From: JACKAQ01 sp965227145
GTDB lineage: Bacteria; Calditrichota; Calditrichia; RBG-13-44-9; J075
Length of the DNA: 64,000 nucleotides
Assembly: GCA_965227145.1 (NCBI GenBank)
Contig: OZ245730.1
Coordinates: forward strand, 2,604,001 to 2,668,000
Direction of reading: 5' to 3'
The translations under genes were made by a program, and so were the position numbers. The notes beneath the pieces were generated by a model. The model was not told where the DNA came from, did no database searches, and was given only the letters and a program-made list of their open reading frames with translations. The stretch's first letter is position 1. Every line of letters starts with the position of its first letter. Shown here piece after piece: positions 17,447 to 26,633 of the stretch.

Positions 17447-19504
17447 TTATTTGGATTTCGTATCCGCTTTTTTAATCTGATTGACCAATTTGATTATCGG
17501 GTCGATGATCACCAGTTCCACCTGTCCGCGCGATTTTTTGGCGGCAGTCAACAGCTCCAGATTTCGCTCGACCCACATATCTGACGGTTGCGTTCCCGAA
17601 ATGAAGTATTTGCCAGCCAACAATCCCACTTCGCAAACATCGCTCAAATCCCGCGACAACGATTCGATCTCCCGCAATACTGGTGATTGCGCGATCACTT
17701 TTTCCAGTTCGAGATGATTGCGTTTCCAGAATTTTAGCTGCTCAGACACGCGATACTGATGCTGGTCGGTGGGATTTGCAATCAACGAATCGACCAGCGT
17801 TGCAAATTCGCGGGCAACCATCGATTCCGGGCGCGCAGCATCCACAACGCGGGTGAGGGGAGAGGTCGCGGTATATTTTACACCGCGACTGTGGCGGGCG
17901 TATTTTTCCAGCGGTTCGACAACATCCACCAACGTTTTCAGCGCGGTAATATCCTGATTATTGGTCAGGCGGCGCAGCATCATTTCGTAATTTTTGTGAT
18001 GCAGCAAACCGTGCTCTTCCAGCAAAAAACTAATTCGCGCCATCCGGCGATACATGTCGTCGATATTGCGGACGGTCGATGGCGACCACAGCCGTTCGGC
18101 GATGGCGGCTGTTCGCGGCCAAATTCTGGAATCGATCGTTTCCGGCGAAACCATTTCCGCCCACATCGTTGCTTCCCCGCCCAAAATATTCTCCAGTTCC
18201 TTTTCCGAAAGTTTTGTTCCGGCCGGGACCGGATCGTTCAAATAATGAAACGATGCGGGCTGAACCAGATCGATATAATAGCCGTTTGACAAAATCCCGC
18301 GATAGCCTTCTTTTGCAGCGTTGATCAAACTTTCGATGCCGCGCCACGAGTGAATAATTGCCGTTTTGGGCAACGAGGGCTGCAAAATCTCATCCCAACC
18401 AATCATTTTTTTGTTGTTCGCTTCGAGAATTTTGATGATACGTTGGTTAAAATGGGTTTGCAGCGCGTGATTGTCCGCGATATCGTTTTTCTTCATAAAC
18501 GACTGGATTGCTTCGTTTGCATCCCAATGTTTGCCATTGTTTTCATCACCGCCGATGTGAAAATAGGCATCGGGAAACAGCGCGCACATTTCACCAAAAA
18601 ACGTCTCCAAAAATTCGTACACTTTTTCATTCGTCGGGTCAAGTGTCGGATCGTGAATGCCCCATTTGCGCTCAATTTGATACGGTCCGGGCGCGCTGCC
18701 CAACTCCGGATATCCGACCAGCCAACTGGTTGCGTGCGCCGGCACATCAAATTCCGGCACAACCCGGATGCCGCGTTCGGCAGCGTAATCGATCACTTCG
18801 CGGATTTGCAGTTGGGTGTAATAAAATCCGTCAGACCCTTTTTCGTGAAGCAGCGGAAAAGTTTTACTCTCAACGCGAAAGCCCTGGTCATCCACCAAAT
18901 GCCAGTGCAGCACGTTCATTTTTACGGCAGCCATGCCGTCCAGATTGCGTTTGAGAACATCCATCGACATAAAATGGCGGCTGATATCGATGAGCAATCC
19001 CCGCCACGGAAAACGCGGCGAATCCTCGATAGTTAGCGCCGGGAAAAAATATCCCGTTTCATCGGCTGAAAGCAGTTGCAGCAACGTTTCGATTCCCCGC
19101 AAAATGCCGATATCATTTTGCGCCGTGAGGACAATTTTCTCGCTGGATATTTCCAGTTTATAGGACTCATCAACGCCCAACGCCAGATTGCCGGCTTCGC
19201 GGCTGTTCATTACCATCGCACCAGCTTTGCCCGGCTGCGCTTTTGTCAAAAAATGTTGCGGGAAAAACAATCCGGTTTTGCCCGAAAGCCTGCGCAAAAA
19301 ACGGGTCGCGCCGCTATACAGCCGCTCATCAAAGCTGCCGGTCAATTCAACGGTGAAATCGGCTTTGAGCAAAAATTTGCCTTCGTGCAGCTCGATATTT
19401 TTGGGGATTGGCATCAACGCCGGTAAACTTTGGGCGATTGCGGGAAGCGAAAATGCGATTGAAAAAAGGATCACGGAAACAACCAACATCAGGTGAGATT
19501 TCAT
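17447..19504 (-). CDS. Secreted GH20 beta-N-acetylhexosaminidase
   Basis: A 685-aa exo-hydrolase that removes terminal N-acetylglucosamine or N-acetylgalactosamine residues. A signal peptide covers about residues 1-24. A GH20b N-terminal domain (about 28-160) is followed by the catalytic TIM barrel with WRGLLIDISRHF, LHWHLVDDQGFR and the active-site pair Asp320-Glu321 in HIGGDE. The C-terminal 150 residues are helical and carry no sorting domain, so the enzyme is probably periplasmic or bound to the envelope. It could release amino sugars from chitin, peptidoglycan or glycoproteins. The GHL10 gene lies upstream on the same strand, separated by a hairpin. Confidence 0.95.
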   Translation of the reverse strand: MKSHLMLVVSVILFSIAFSLPAIAQSLPALMPIPKNIELHEGKFLLKADFTVELTGSFDERLYSGATRFLRRLSGKTGLFFPQHFLTKAQPGKAGAMVMNSREAGNLALGVDESYKLEISSEKIVLTAQNDIGILRGIETLLQLLSADETGYFFPALTIEDSPRFPWRGLLIDISRHFMSMDVLKRNLDGMAAVKMNVLHWHLVDDQGFRVESKTFPLLHEKGSDGFYYTQLQIREVIDYAAERGIRVVPEFDVPAHATSWLVGYPELGSAPGPYQIERKWGIHDPTLDPTNEKVYEFLETFFGEMCALFPDAYFHIGGDENNGKHWDANEAIQSFMKKNDIADNHALQTHFNQRIIKILEANNKKMIGWDEILQPSLPKTAIIHSWRGIESLINAAKEGYRGILSNGYYIDLVQPASFHYLNDPVPAGTKLSEKELENILGGEATMWAEMVSPETIDSRIWPRTAAIAERLWSPSTVRNIDDMYRRMARISFLLEEHGLLHHKNYEMMLRRLTNNQDITALKTLVDVVEPLEKYARHSRGVKYTATSPLTRVVDAARPESMVAREFATLVDSLIANPTDQHQYRVSEQLKFWKRNHLELEKVIAQSPVLREIESLSRDLSDVCEVGLLAGKYFISGTQPSDMWVERNLELLTAAKKSRGQVELVIIDPIIKLVNQIKKADTKSK

Positions 19505-19545
19505 TTTTTTCCTCTACTGCAATTCGGTTTCAGCGATTCGGGTTG

Positions 19546-19583
19546 GGCTAAAAAAGATCAGGTGCATGCGAACACATGCACCC
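19546..19583 (-). terminator. Terminator downstream of the GHL10 gene
   Basis: On the minus strand, GGTGCATG-TGTTCG-CATGCACC forms a perfect 8-bp stem and is followed within six bases by TTTTTT. It lies 42 nt past the GHL10 stop codon. Confidence 0.6.
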
Positions 19584-19624
19584 AATTTATGTATAATCAA
19601 TAATTTACATCAACAGCAGAAAAT

Positions 19625-22600
19625 TTATTTTGTCAAAATCATGCGCCGGGTTTGGACAACCCCGTTGGCGTTGAGGCGATACAGATATATGCCGCTGGCC
19701 AAATCACTGGCGTCAAAAGTGACGCTGTAGCGACCGGGTGATTGCCGTTCTTCCACCAGCGAGCGGACTTCGCGTCCCAGCACATCGAATATTTTGAGCG
19801 ATACTTTTCCGCTTTCCGCAATATCGTAGGCAATGGTTGTTGCCGGATTGAAGGGGTTGGGATAATTTTGGTGCAGTTGCGCCGATTGGGGAATCTGCGA
19901 GTGATCGCCTTCGATGCCAACCACAACCGTTTGTTTTTTGACGAGCCGCAAATTTTCGATATGAATTCTGCCGGAAACCGCCGAGTTACCCGCGTCGTAA
20001 CCGAGTTGGAAACTATCGAACCGGAGCGCTCCCTGAAGGTTGCCATCGCCGAGCCATGTTCCGGTGGGATCGTTTGCCAAATCCCACGAAACCAGCCGCC
20101 AGCCTTCCCAATCGATGGTTTTCCAGGTGCTCACTTCGTGATCGGTTGCGCCGCCGTTTGGGGCGTTTTCGTCGATCGCGAAACGGAATTGGGTGCCGCT
20201 GCCATCGCCGTAAACATAGCATTGCAGCACATAAGACGTATCAAACAGCACGTTGCGCGGCGCACCGCCATTGAGATATTCGCGAACCAGATGCGAACTG
20301 GCGGAAGTATCCCATTCGTAATTCAGGAACGCAGACTTCCGGGGACGCGGCACTGGCAAAACAATACCGGAAGTGTAACCGAAATAAGTAGTGGGCACAA
20401 CAACGCCAACGGTCGAACCGCTGCCGGTCGGTTGCCACCAATCGCCGGGGAAGGTGAAATCTTCGACCATTATCGTCTCGGTGTAAATTTCGCCGGCGGT
20501 GCCGAAAGTGACCTCCGTGCCGCTGCTCATCGGATTGCCGAGCGTATCGGTTATTGCGTTTGTCAATGAAACGGTGTAACTGGCGTTCGGTGCCAGATTT
20601 TCATCCGCCTGAATGGAGAGAATCGAGTAATCTTCCGCACTGGTCACCGAAAAATCGAACGGCACGGCGACCCCGTTTTTGTTGAGAAAAACCGATGTTT
20701 CATCAACGGTTGCGGGATCAACAAATTCGTCAAATACAAATGTAATCACATCGTCGATTGCAAAATTATCCTCGCTGGATTGCAAATTGGGATAACTTTC
20801 GGTGATGCGCGGACCCACAAAATCCTGATCCAGCGTCCGGAAAGCGAGCTGAAAATCATCGCCTTCGGTGCCATCGCCGTTACCGTCGAGCTGGCGTCCG
20901 TTGACATCGCTGGCGCTGGCGGAAAGCGTCATCGTATAATCGGTTGCGAACTGCAAATCGCCGTCAATAACGATAGTTACAGATTTGTTATCGCTCGCCC
21001 AATCGAGATTTCCGACGGTTACTGCGGGGTTAAAATTCACCGCACCGGCAAATGTTGCCGGATTCATCGTTTTTGAAAATGCCAGTTCGATGTTGTTATT
21101 CACCGGAATGGTATCGCCATCTGCGGGAAAACTGGTGACAATCACCGGTGCAAATGATGGAATCGGATCGGATTCGAACGCACCGGAAGGCTGCGATTCG
21201 TTCCAGAAACGGTCGAGCGCAGTGGCAAAATACCAGTACGAACCGTTGTAATCCTGCGTTCCGTCAAATGCGTCTGTGTAATCGAAGTTTGCGTTGCCAA
21301 AGGCAATCTGGATAATTTCGTCGGTAGCCACATCCAGCTGATTGTCTTCCGAACGATACACCGCGAACCAGAGATTGTCCGAGGTGCCAGCCGGCGGTGT
21401 CACTTGAATCTGATAATTGAGGTCGTCAATTTTGTTGAGCGCGATGGTCGGATTTGCCGGCGGCGTATCGTCAATTAATCCGGTTGCCCGGATTTTGGCT
21501 TTGTGCTGGAAAAACCGGGATTTTGCGACATCCCAATATTCCTCATCCCGCCAGGATGCGTAGCTGAAAAACTGCACGCCATCCGCCCAGGAAACGTTGC
21601 GAACCGTGTTAATGATCGATTCGTGGCGCCCGAACAAGTTGCTGTTCGAGAAATTATCAGAGAATAACCCGACCGAATACAATCGTCCGGCCTGAATTGC
21701 CGGCTGGATAAAATCGCTCCAGCAGTTTGGGCAACCGCCTTCCAGCACGCTGTAAATATCGGACGCGCTGCTCCAGTGATAGTGCATCCCGACAATTTGA
21801 TCGATATAGCCTTCGTTCAACCACAGCGCGGCATCCTGATAAACAGAGCCGTAACCTTGCCAACCGCCCCAATTATAGCGACCGAGCGCGGCAGGGGAGA
21901 GGCGCACCCACGGTTTTACCACCTGAATGGAATCGTGAATGGCATGCACGAGTTCGGTAACTGAGGAACGCCAGTATTCTTCCCACGATCCGTAACCGGA
22001 GGGAATGCCGCCGCTAAACGGCGTAAATTGGTCGTATAAATACCGGCCAGCACTATTGATGCTCATATCGCGATATTGTTCTTCGGAAACCATGCCGTCC
22101 GGCCAGCCGTCTTTTTCGCGAGCCAGATTTTCGCGGGCTAATTGCAGGGATTTCCCGCTGTTGCTATGTTCGTTCCAGCGCACGAAATCCATGTGCACTC
22201 CATCGACATCGTAATTATTAACGATTTCCAGCGCAACATCGCGGAGATGATCGCGGACTGCGGGAATACCCGGCGAGAGCCAGATCAGTTCATTGGGCAT
22301 CGGATTCCCGTCCTGATCGTGGCAAATCCATTCCGGATGTTGTTGTGCCGGTGTTCCGGCATATGCGAAACGGGATTCGAACGTATTAAACCAGGCGTGC
22401 AGTTCCAATCCGCGAAGGTGGGCTTGCTCAACGGCATATCCCAGCGGATCAAATCCGGGATCCTGAAAATTGACCTGCGAACCCCACGGCTCAATCGCCG
22501 AAGGATAATACACCGAGCCATACCGTCGGACTTGCCACAGCACCGAGGTCATGTTTGCCTGAACGTGATCGTCCAGTACTTTGCGGATCAGCGCTTTATT

Positions 22601-22729
22601 TTCTTCTGCAGAGTTGGATGGCTGCAGCCAGTTGAAATCCACAACCCATGTCGCACGGAACTCCGTATTGGGTTGGGCGATAATTGCCATCGACCAGCAG
22701 ATCGTAATGAACCAAAACAGTCGCTTCAT
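19625..22729 (-). CDS. Secreted GHL10 (DUF187) hydrolase with Ig-like domains and sorting domain
   Basis: A 1034-aa exported protein. After the signal peptide it begins with FRATWVVDFNW, the opening of the glycosyl-hydrolase-like 10 (DUF187) TIM barrel, which covers about residues 25-400 and includes VDGVHMDFVRW and ELHAWFNTFESRF. An FnIII-like segment follows, then two Big_5-type Ig domains (SFPADGDTIPVNNNIELAFSKTM and its repeat), a jelly-roll module, and a sorting domain with HQNYPNPFNPATTIAY. GHL10 proteins are thought to act on glycans, possibly peptidoglycan or amino-sugar polymers, but the chemistry is poorly defined. I took the ATG at 22729 because GGAG lies about 9 nt upstream and the signal peptide starts there. 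An ATG at 22744 is less likely. Confidence 0.88.
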   Translation of the reverse strand: MKRLFWFITICWSMAIIAQPNTEFRATWVVDFNWLQPSNSAEENKALIRKVLDDHVQANMTSVLWQVRRYGSVYYPSAIEPWGSQVNFQDPGFDPLGYAVEQAHLRGLELHAWFNTFESRFAYAGTPAQQHPEWICHDQDGNPMPNELIWLSPGIPAVRDHLRDVALEIVNNYDVDGVHMDFVRWNEHSNSGKSLQLARENLAREKDGWPDGMVSEEQYRDMSINSAGRYLYDQFTPFSGGIPSGYGSWEEYWRSSVTELVHAIHDSIQVVKPWVRLSPAALGRYNWGGWQGYGSVYQDAALWLNEGYIDQIVGMHYHWSSASDIYSVLEGGCPNCWSDFIQPAIQAGRLYSVGLFSDNFSNSNLFGRHESIINTVRNVSWADGVQFFSYASWRDEEYWDVAKSRFFQHKAKIRATGLIDDTPPANPTIALNKIDDLNYQIQVTPPAGTSDNLWFAVYRSEDNQLDVATDEIIQIAFGNANFDYTDAFDGTQDYNGSYWYFATALDRFWNESQPSGAFESDPIPSFAPVIVTSFPADGDTIPVNNNIELAFSKTMNPATFAGAVNFNPAVTVGNLDWASDNKSVTIVIDGDLQFATDYTMTLSASASDVNGRQLDGNGDGTEGDDFQLAFRTLDQDFVGPRITESYPNLQSSEDNFAIDDVITFVFDEFVDPATVDETSVFLNKNGVAVPFDFSVTSAEDYSILSIQADENLAPNASYTVSLTNAITDTLGNPMSSGTEVTFGTAGEIYTETIMVEDFTFPGDWWQPTGSGSTVGVVVPTTYFGYTSGIVLPVPRPRKSAFLNYEWDTSASSHLVREYLNGGAPRNVLFDTSYVLQCYVYGDGSGTQFRFAIDENAPNGGATDHEVSTWKTIDWEGWRLVSWDLANDPTGTWLGDGNLQGALRFDSFQLGYDAGNSAVSGRIHIENLRLVKKQTVVVGIEGDHSQIPQSAQLHQNYPNPFNPATTIAYDIAESGKVSLKIFDVLGREVRSLVEERQSPGRYSVTFDASDLASGIYLYRLNANGVVQTRRMILTK

Positions 22730-22832
22730 GAAAACATACTCCATTTTGTTAACAAACTCAGTAGCGATTAAATAACTTATTTTCCGTGCCGTTGAATCAG
22801 CAGCACGAAAAATGAATTATTCTTTTTTACAT

Positions 22833-22866
22833 AAAAAAGCCGGTGGATGTTGGCCACCGGCTTATA
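22833..22866 (-). terminator. Rho-independent terminator of the envelope operon
   Basis: The inverted repeat AAGCCGGTGG / CCACCGGCTT (10 bp, 7-nt loop) ends in six Ts when read on the minus strand. It is placed about 20 nt after the last gene of the TonB/PorV operon. Confidence 0.85.
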
Positions 22867-22883
22867 TCTAAAAATACGGTTGT

Positions 22884-24191
22884 TTACTTCGTAAACATCA
22901 TGCGATTAGTTTGCATTTGACCGTTGAAAGACACACGATAGAAATAACTGCCAGAAGCCAAACCGGTTGCATCGAATTCATATTCATATGAACCCGGTTG
23001 CATTTGTTCGTTAACCAGTGTGGTTACCAATTGTCCGGCAACGTTGAATACTTCAAGCTTAACTTGTGCAGCTTTGTGGAGTTTGAACGGAATTTTGGTT
23101 GTCGGGTTGAACGGGTTCGGATAGTTTTGTTCCAATGCGAAATCTTTAACCATCACATCGCCATCTTCAACTTCGATAATTCCGGTTGTACCTTGTACCC
23201 ATTTTTTCACAACACCACCATCAAAGTCGGCTGTGTATGCATACAATTTTCCATCAGCCGGGTTGTTCCAGAAACCAATGCCGCGCGGTGCAGCAACTGA
23301 GTCACCAGGTGTCGGTAATGGACTTGGGATAGCACCATAGTTAACACCAACGCTATCGAGGAAAACATTGTTGTTAATCGTACCATCGCGATTCACATCC
23401 ATTTTATACCAACCGGTGTATGCGGAATCGCCGGTATCCCAATATGATCCAACCCACATATTTCCATCCAAATCCCAGTCAAGAATTTGTCCCCAAAGTT
23501 CATTGGCGGGATTTGGGCCACGCAGCGTATCCATTGTCGAATATGTGCCATCGGGTCCGAATTCGCTGTAATAATGAATAACGCCAACGCCCGGATAAAT
23601 GGCGCCGTGGAACAGATGCTGACCATCATCAGAAGCCAGCATTGTACGTGAAATTGTAGATACAGAATCAACTGCGAAACCGTACAGCAGGAAGTTTTCT
23701 TCCAGCGTGATAATTGGCTCTGCAGCGGGAACAACTTTGGTTACATAAATATAACCATTTGCATCTACTGCCGGCTCGGTTAACGATTGAACCGCGCCAA
23801 GATAATCGTAACGGTTCATTCCTTCACCGGTTTGCGAATTAATGCGATACAAAAATCCGCTGCAAGTAAGGATGTTTCCGTTATGATCGAGGGTCATACC
23901 GCGGTTATTGTAACGCAGGGTATCCGGCTGACCGTTAATTGAAAATACCGATACCGGGGAAATATCTGCCGGCGTGCCATCCGGATTAAAAACCAGCAAA
24001 CCACTGGCAGTTCCACCACCTGCAAGCGAATCATTTTGGGCAAACTGGCCAATCCACACTTTACCGTCAGCATCAACAACCAAACCGTGTGGGGATGTAC
24101 CAACCCAAAAATCTTCCACATACGTCCACTGAGCAAACGTCAGTGTCGTAGAGAATAACAATACAAACATCACCCGTAAAAACTTGTTCAT
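22884..24191 (-). CDS. Secreted beta-propeller protein with type IX sorting domain
   Basis: A 435-aa exported protein and last gene of a five-gene operon. After a signal peptide (to about residue 21) repeated blade-like segments such as GLVVDADGKVWIGQF, GMTLDHNGNILTCSG and DWDLDGNMWVGSY indicate an NHL/SMP-30-like beta-propeller. The final 90 residues are a sorting domain (EQNYPNPFNPTTKIPF, ending NRMMFTK). The start is the ATG at 24191, with GGA 8 nt upstream; a GTG two codons earlier is possible. It probably sits on the cell surface next to the TonB receptor complex and may bind or process the imported substrate. No catalytic residues are recognisable. Confidence 0.85.
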   Translation of the reverse strand: MNKFLRVMFVLLFSTTLTFAQWTYVEDFWVGTSPHGLVVDADGKVWIGQFAQNDSLAGGGTASGLLVFNPDGTPADISPVSVFSINGQPDTLRYNNRGMTLDHNGNILTCSGFLYRINSQTGEGMNRYDYLGAVQSLTEPAVDANGYIYVTKVVPAAEPIITLEENFLLYGFAVDSVSTISRTMLASDDGQHLFHGAIYPGVGVIHYYSEFGPDGTYSTMDTLRGPNPANELWGQILDWDLDGNMWVGSYWDTGDSAYTGWYKMDVNRDGTINNNVFLDSVGVNYGAIPSPLPTPGDSVAAPRGIGFWNNPADGKLYAYTADFDGGVVKKWVQGTTGIIEVEDGDVMVKDFALEQNYPNPFNPTTKIPFKLHKAAQVKLEVFNVAGQLVTTLVNEQMQPGSYEYEFDATGLASGSYFYRVSFNGQMQTNRMMFTK

Positions 24192-24248
24192 AAGCACCGT
24201 CCTTTCTGTTAGGTTACGAACATATAAATTAAAATGAACAATGGGTTT

Positions 24249-25508
24249 TTATTTTCTGCCGTTATAGGTTGCGCCGGGTTTCAGAATATTTACTTTCACA
24301 ACATTCTGAACACTTTTGGGGTCACCGTTGTTATCGATAATTGTGTGAATACGGGTAACATACATTATATTACCATTTCCCCAAACCATATCATTTGCTC
24401 CAACAACATCGATAGCGCCGGTTGGCAACCACAAACCCGGATAGAGCGGTTCGTGGCTTCCGTCCGGGTGGACAATCAATATGGGATCTTGCATATCCGT
24501 TGCAAGATAAATATCGCCGTCAGCTGCGATTTCCATATTATTGATAACTATATTTTCACCCAGCTCTGTCGTGAGATCGAACATCTCTTCCGCCGGATCC
24601 AGGTTGTTGACGGCGTTTATTTTATTCCGCCAAACTTTTTGAGAACCACCCTGCTCGCCCGCAACATACACATAACCGTTGTATAAGCGAACCGAACGCA
24701 GGTTTGTCCCGGTATAATCTGCAACCGTTTCGATGCTTTTATCTGAAGCATTGACTAACGCTAAAGCGTCACCGCTTCCACCGATGTAAATATTGCCAGC
24801 CGCATCAAAATCAAAATCAAACTCATTGTTTGGCAATTGATTGCGATAAATTTCCGGAGTTTTTGTATCCAGATTGAATCGATAGAGGTTCCGGTTTCTG
24901 CGAACAAAATACAGAAAATTGCCTTCGCCGACCCGCATGTTGATGCCAAAAAGGAATGGATTGGTTGCAAATTCAGCGTCTTTCTGACCATCCGGCGAAA
25001 ACTGGTGAATTCTACCGGTAGGCGCGATAACAACTGAAATATACATATTATCGTTTACATCCACAGCCATCCCGTTCAGGTCTTCGCTCAGGTTGCCGTA
25101 TTGTCCGATGGGCTCAATTGCCAATTTTAGCGAATACGGAATAGCATTACTGAATAAATAAGCACCGTTTACGGCAACTTTCAAATCCAGCGAATCAGCA
25201 ACCACATTGGGTGTTGACACAACCAGTTGGTTAGCGGAAGCCGAAATTACCGTGGCCTGATCTTTACCGAAAAAGACCTGATTTTCTGCCGGATCAGTTG
25301 AAAAATTGCTCCCGCTAATGGTAACGGTACCCACACCAGCCAACCAGGTATCTGCCGGTTCCACTCCGGTGACAACCGGGTCCGGTCGATCTGCAGGCTC
25401 GTCATCCACATACAAACTTGGTGTTGCACTTTTTTCGCAGCCGGAAATGACAATCGCCAATCCGGTTAAGATGATCACCAACACACGTTTTAAAGTGGTG
25501 AGGTTCAT
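24249..25508 (-). CDS. Outer-membrane lipoprotein with IPT/TIG domain and beta-propeller
   Basis: A 419-aa protein with a lipoprotein signal peptide; VISGC places the lipidated Cys at about residue 24. An IPT/TIG Ig-like domain (PVVTGVEPADTWLAGVGTVTISGSNF, about residues 44-130) is followed by a propeller of repeated blades such as GMAVDVNDNMYISV, DFDFDAAGNIYIGGSG and NMEIAADGDIYLATD. It resembles the propeller protein encoded just downstream (51 bp away), but it is lipid-anchored and has no sorting domain. TIG-domain lipoproteins often accompany SusC-like receptors as surface glycan-binding proteins. I infer the same role here. Confidence 0.82.
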   Translation of the reverse strand: MNLTTLKRVLVIILTGLAIVISGCEKSATPSLYVDDEPADRPDPVVTGVEPADTWLAGVGTVTISGSNFSTDPAENQVFFGKDQATVISASANQLVVSTPNVVADSLDLKVAVNGAYLFSNAIPYSLKLAIEPIGQYGNLSEDLNGMAVDVNDNMYISVVIAPTGRIHQFSPDGQKDAEFATNPFLFGINMRVGEGNFLYFVRRNRNLYRFNLDTKTPEIYRNQLPNNEFDFDFDAAGNIYIGGSGDALALVNASDKSIETVADYTGTNLRSVRLYNGYVYVAGEQGGSQKVWRNKINAVNNLDPAEEMFDLTTELGENIVINNMEIAADGDIYLATDMQDPILIVHPDGSHEPLYPGLWLPTGAIDVVGANDMVWGNGNIMYVTRIHTIIDNNGDPKSVQNVVKVNILKPGATYNGRK

Positions 25509-25557
25509 TTTTTATCTCCATTTACAAATGGCTTTAACATCAACCTTTTTTAATTTA

Positions 25558-26580
25558 TCAGAATGCAAAATTGAAAGAGAAACGTTGCACGTTATCAAAT
25601 ACGCCGAAAGGCGTATATGCATAATCCAGCGCGATGCGTCCGCCACGATCGCCGTAATCGAATGAAATACCGGTTCCAAAAGATACATCGCGTTCATCAA
25701 CATCGCTGTGATAACCGGCTCGCAGCGCAAAAATATCCATAAACATATATTCTGCACCAAACATCACTTGCTCCGGTGCAGCACGCGGGTGGTTAACATC
25801 TGCAGCAAAAATGAGCGAATGCGGGCTGTTTTCGGCAACGAATAAATCGGCTACGTCCATAGAAATACCGATGTTGAAAATCAGCGGTAGCTGAAAACCT
25901 TCGCTCTCAAAACGCACCTCTTCCGAGAAATTGCGGACAGACATCCCAAATGCCAATGAACGGAATCCCGTTTTGTAGATGGTTCCGAAATCAAACGCCA
26001 AAACGCCTTCCGAATAGCTTTTTGAAATATTTTCACCACCTTCGGGATCTGGAATTAAACTGCTGGTCAGGTCTTGCCCGGTATATTTGATGTGGGCGCC
26101 AAAAGCAAATTGCTCAGAAAGTTGCTGCGCATATCCTAAACCAAAAGAATAGGCACTCGGCGAGAAGTTTTTTGTATCCCGATAGCCACTGGTAACGCTT
26201 CCGTCAACTGCCGTTCCAATAAATTCGCCATAATCGATGCTCAGCATACTAATTGCAAAAGTACCGTATCTGCCATTCGACGGCCGGAAAGCGATGCTGC
26301 CGGAATAATGAACGATATCCGCAATCCATTTGTTGTAGCTAAGGGAAAAATCCATATAAGCCGGTGAAAGCGCCATCATTGCGGGGTTGTAAAAAACAGA
26401 CATTGCACCACCGTTCATGGCTGTAAATGCTTCACCCAAAGCAGCAACCCGGGCGTCTGTCGGTACGCTCAAAAACTGGAATCCGGTTTGTGCTAATTTG
26501 GGTTCAGCTGCTCTGACATTGAGTATTAAAACCAGCACACCCAGCCAGGCAAATTTGATGATCGATAGCTTTATTTTCAT
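25558..26580 (-). CDS. PorV/PorQ-family outer-membrane beta-barrel protein
   Basis: A 340-aa exported protein. After the signal peptide, TGFQFLSVPTDARVAALGEAFTAMNGGAMSVFYNPAMMA is the signature of the PorV/PorQ family. The rest alternates beta-strand segments ending in aromatic residues, as in FadL-type barrels, and the protein ends in FSFNFAF, a typical C-terminal barrel strand. PorV shuttles type IX cargo to the attachment machinery. Many paralogues exist in Calditrichota-like genomes, so this one may be specific to the sorting-domain protein encoded two genes downstream. The ATG at 26580 has a GGGAGA upstream; the earlier in-frame ATG at 26598 lacks one. Confidence 0.85.
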   Translation of the reverse strand: MKIKLSIIKFAWLGVLVLILNVRAAEPKLAQTGFQFLSVPTDARVAALGEAFTAMNGGAMSVFYNPAMMALSPAYMDFSLSYNKWIADIVHYSGSIAFRPSNGRYGTFAISMLSIDYGEFIGTAVDGSVTSGYRDTKNFSPSAYSFGLGYAQQLSEQFAFGAHIKYTGQDLTSSLIPDPEGGENISKSYSEGVLAFDFGTIYKTGFRSLAFGMSVRNFSEEVRFESEGFQLPLIFNIGISMDVADLFVAENSPHSLIFAADVNHPRAAPEQVMFGAEYMFMDIFALRAGYHSDVDERDVSFGTGISFDYGDRGGRIALDYAYTPFGVFDNVQRFSFNFAF

Positions 26581-26633
26581 TCTATTTAGATCTCCCAAAC
26601 TGTTGAGATTGCTTAAGTTACAATTCCTGTTTA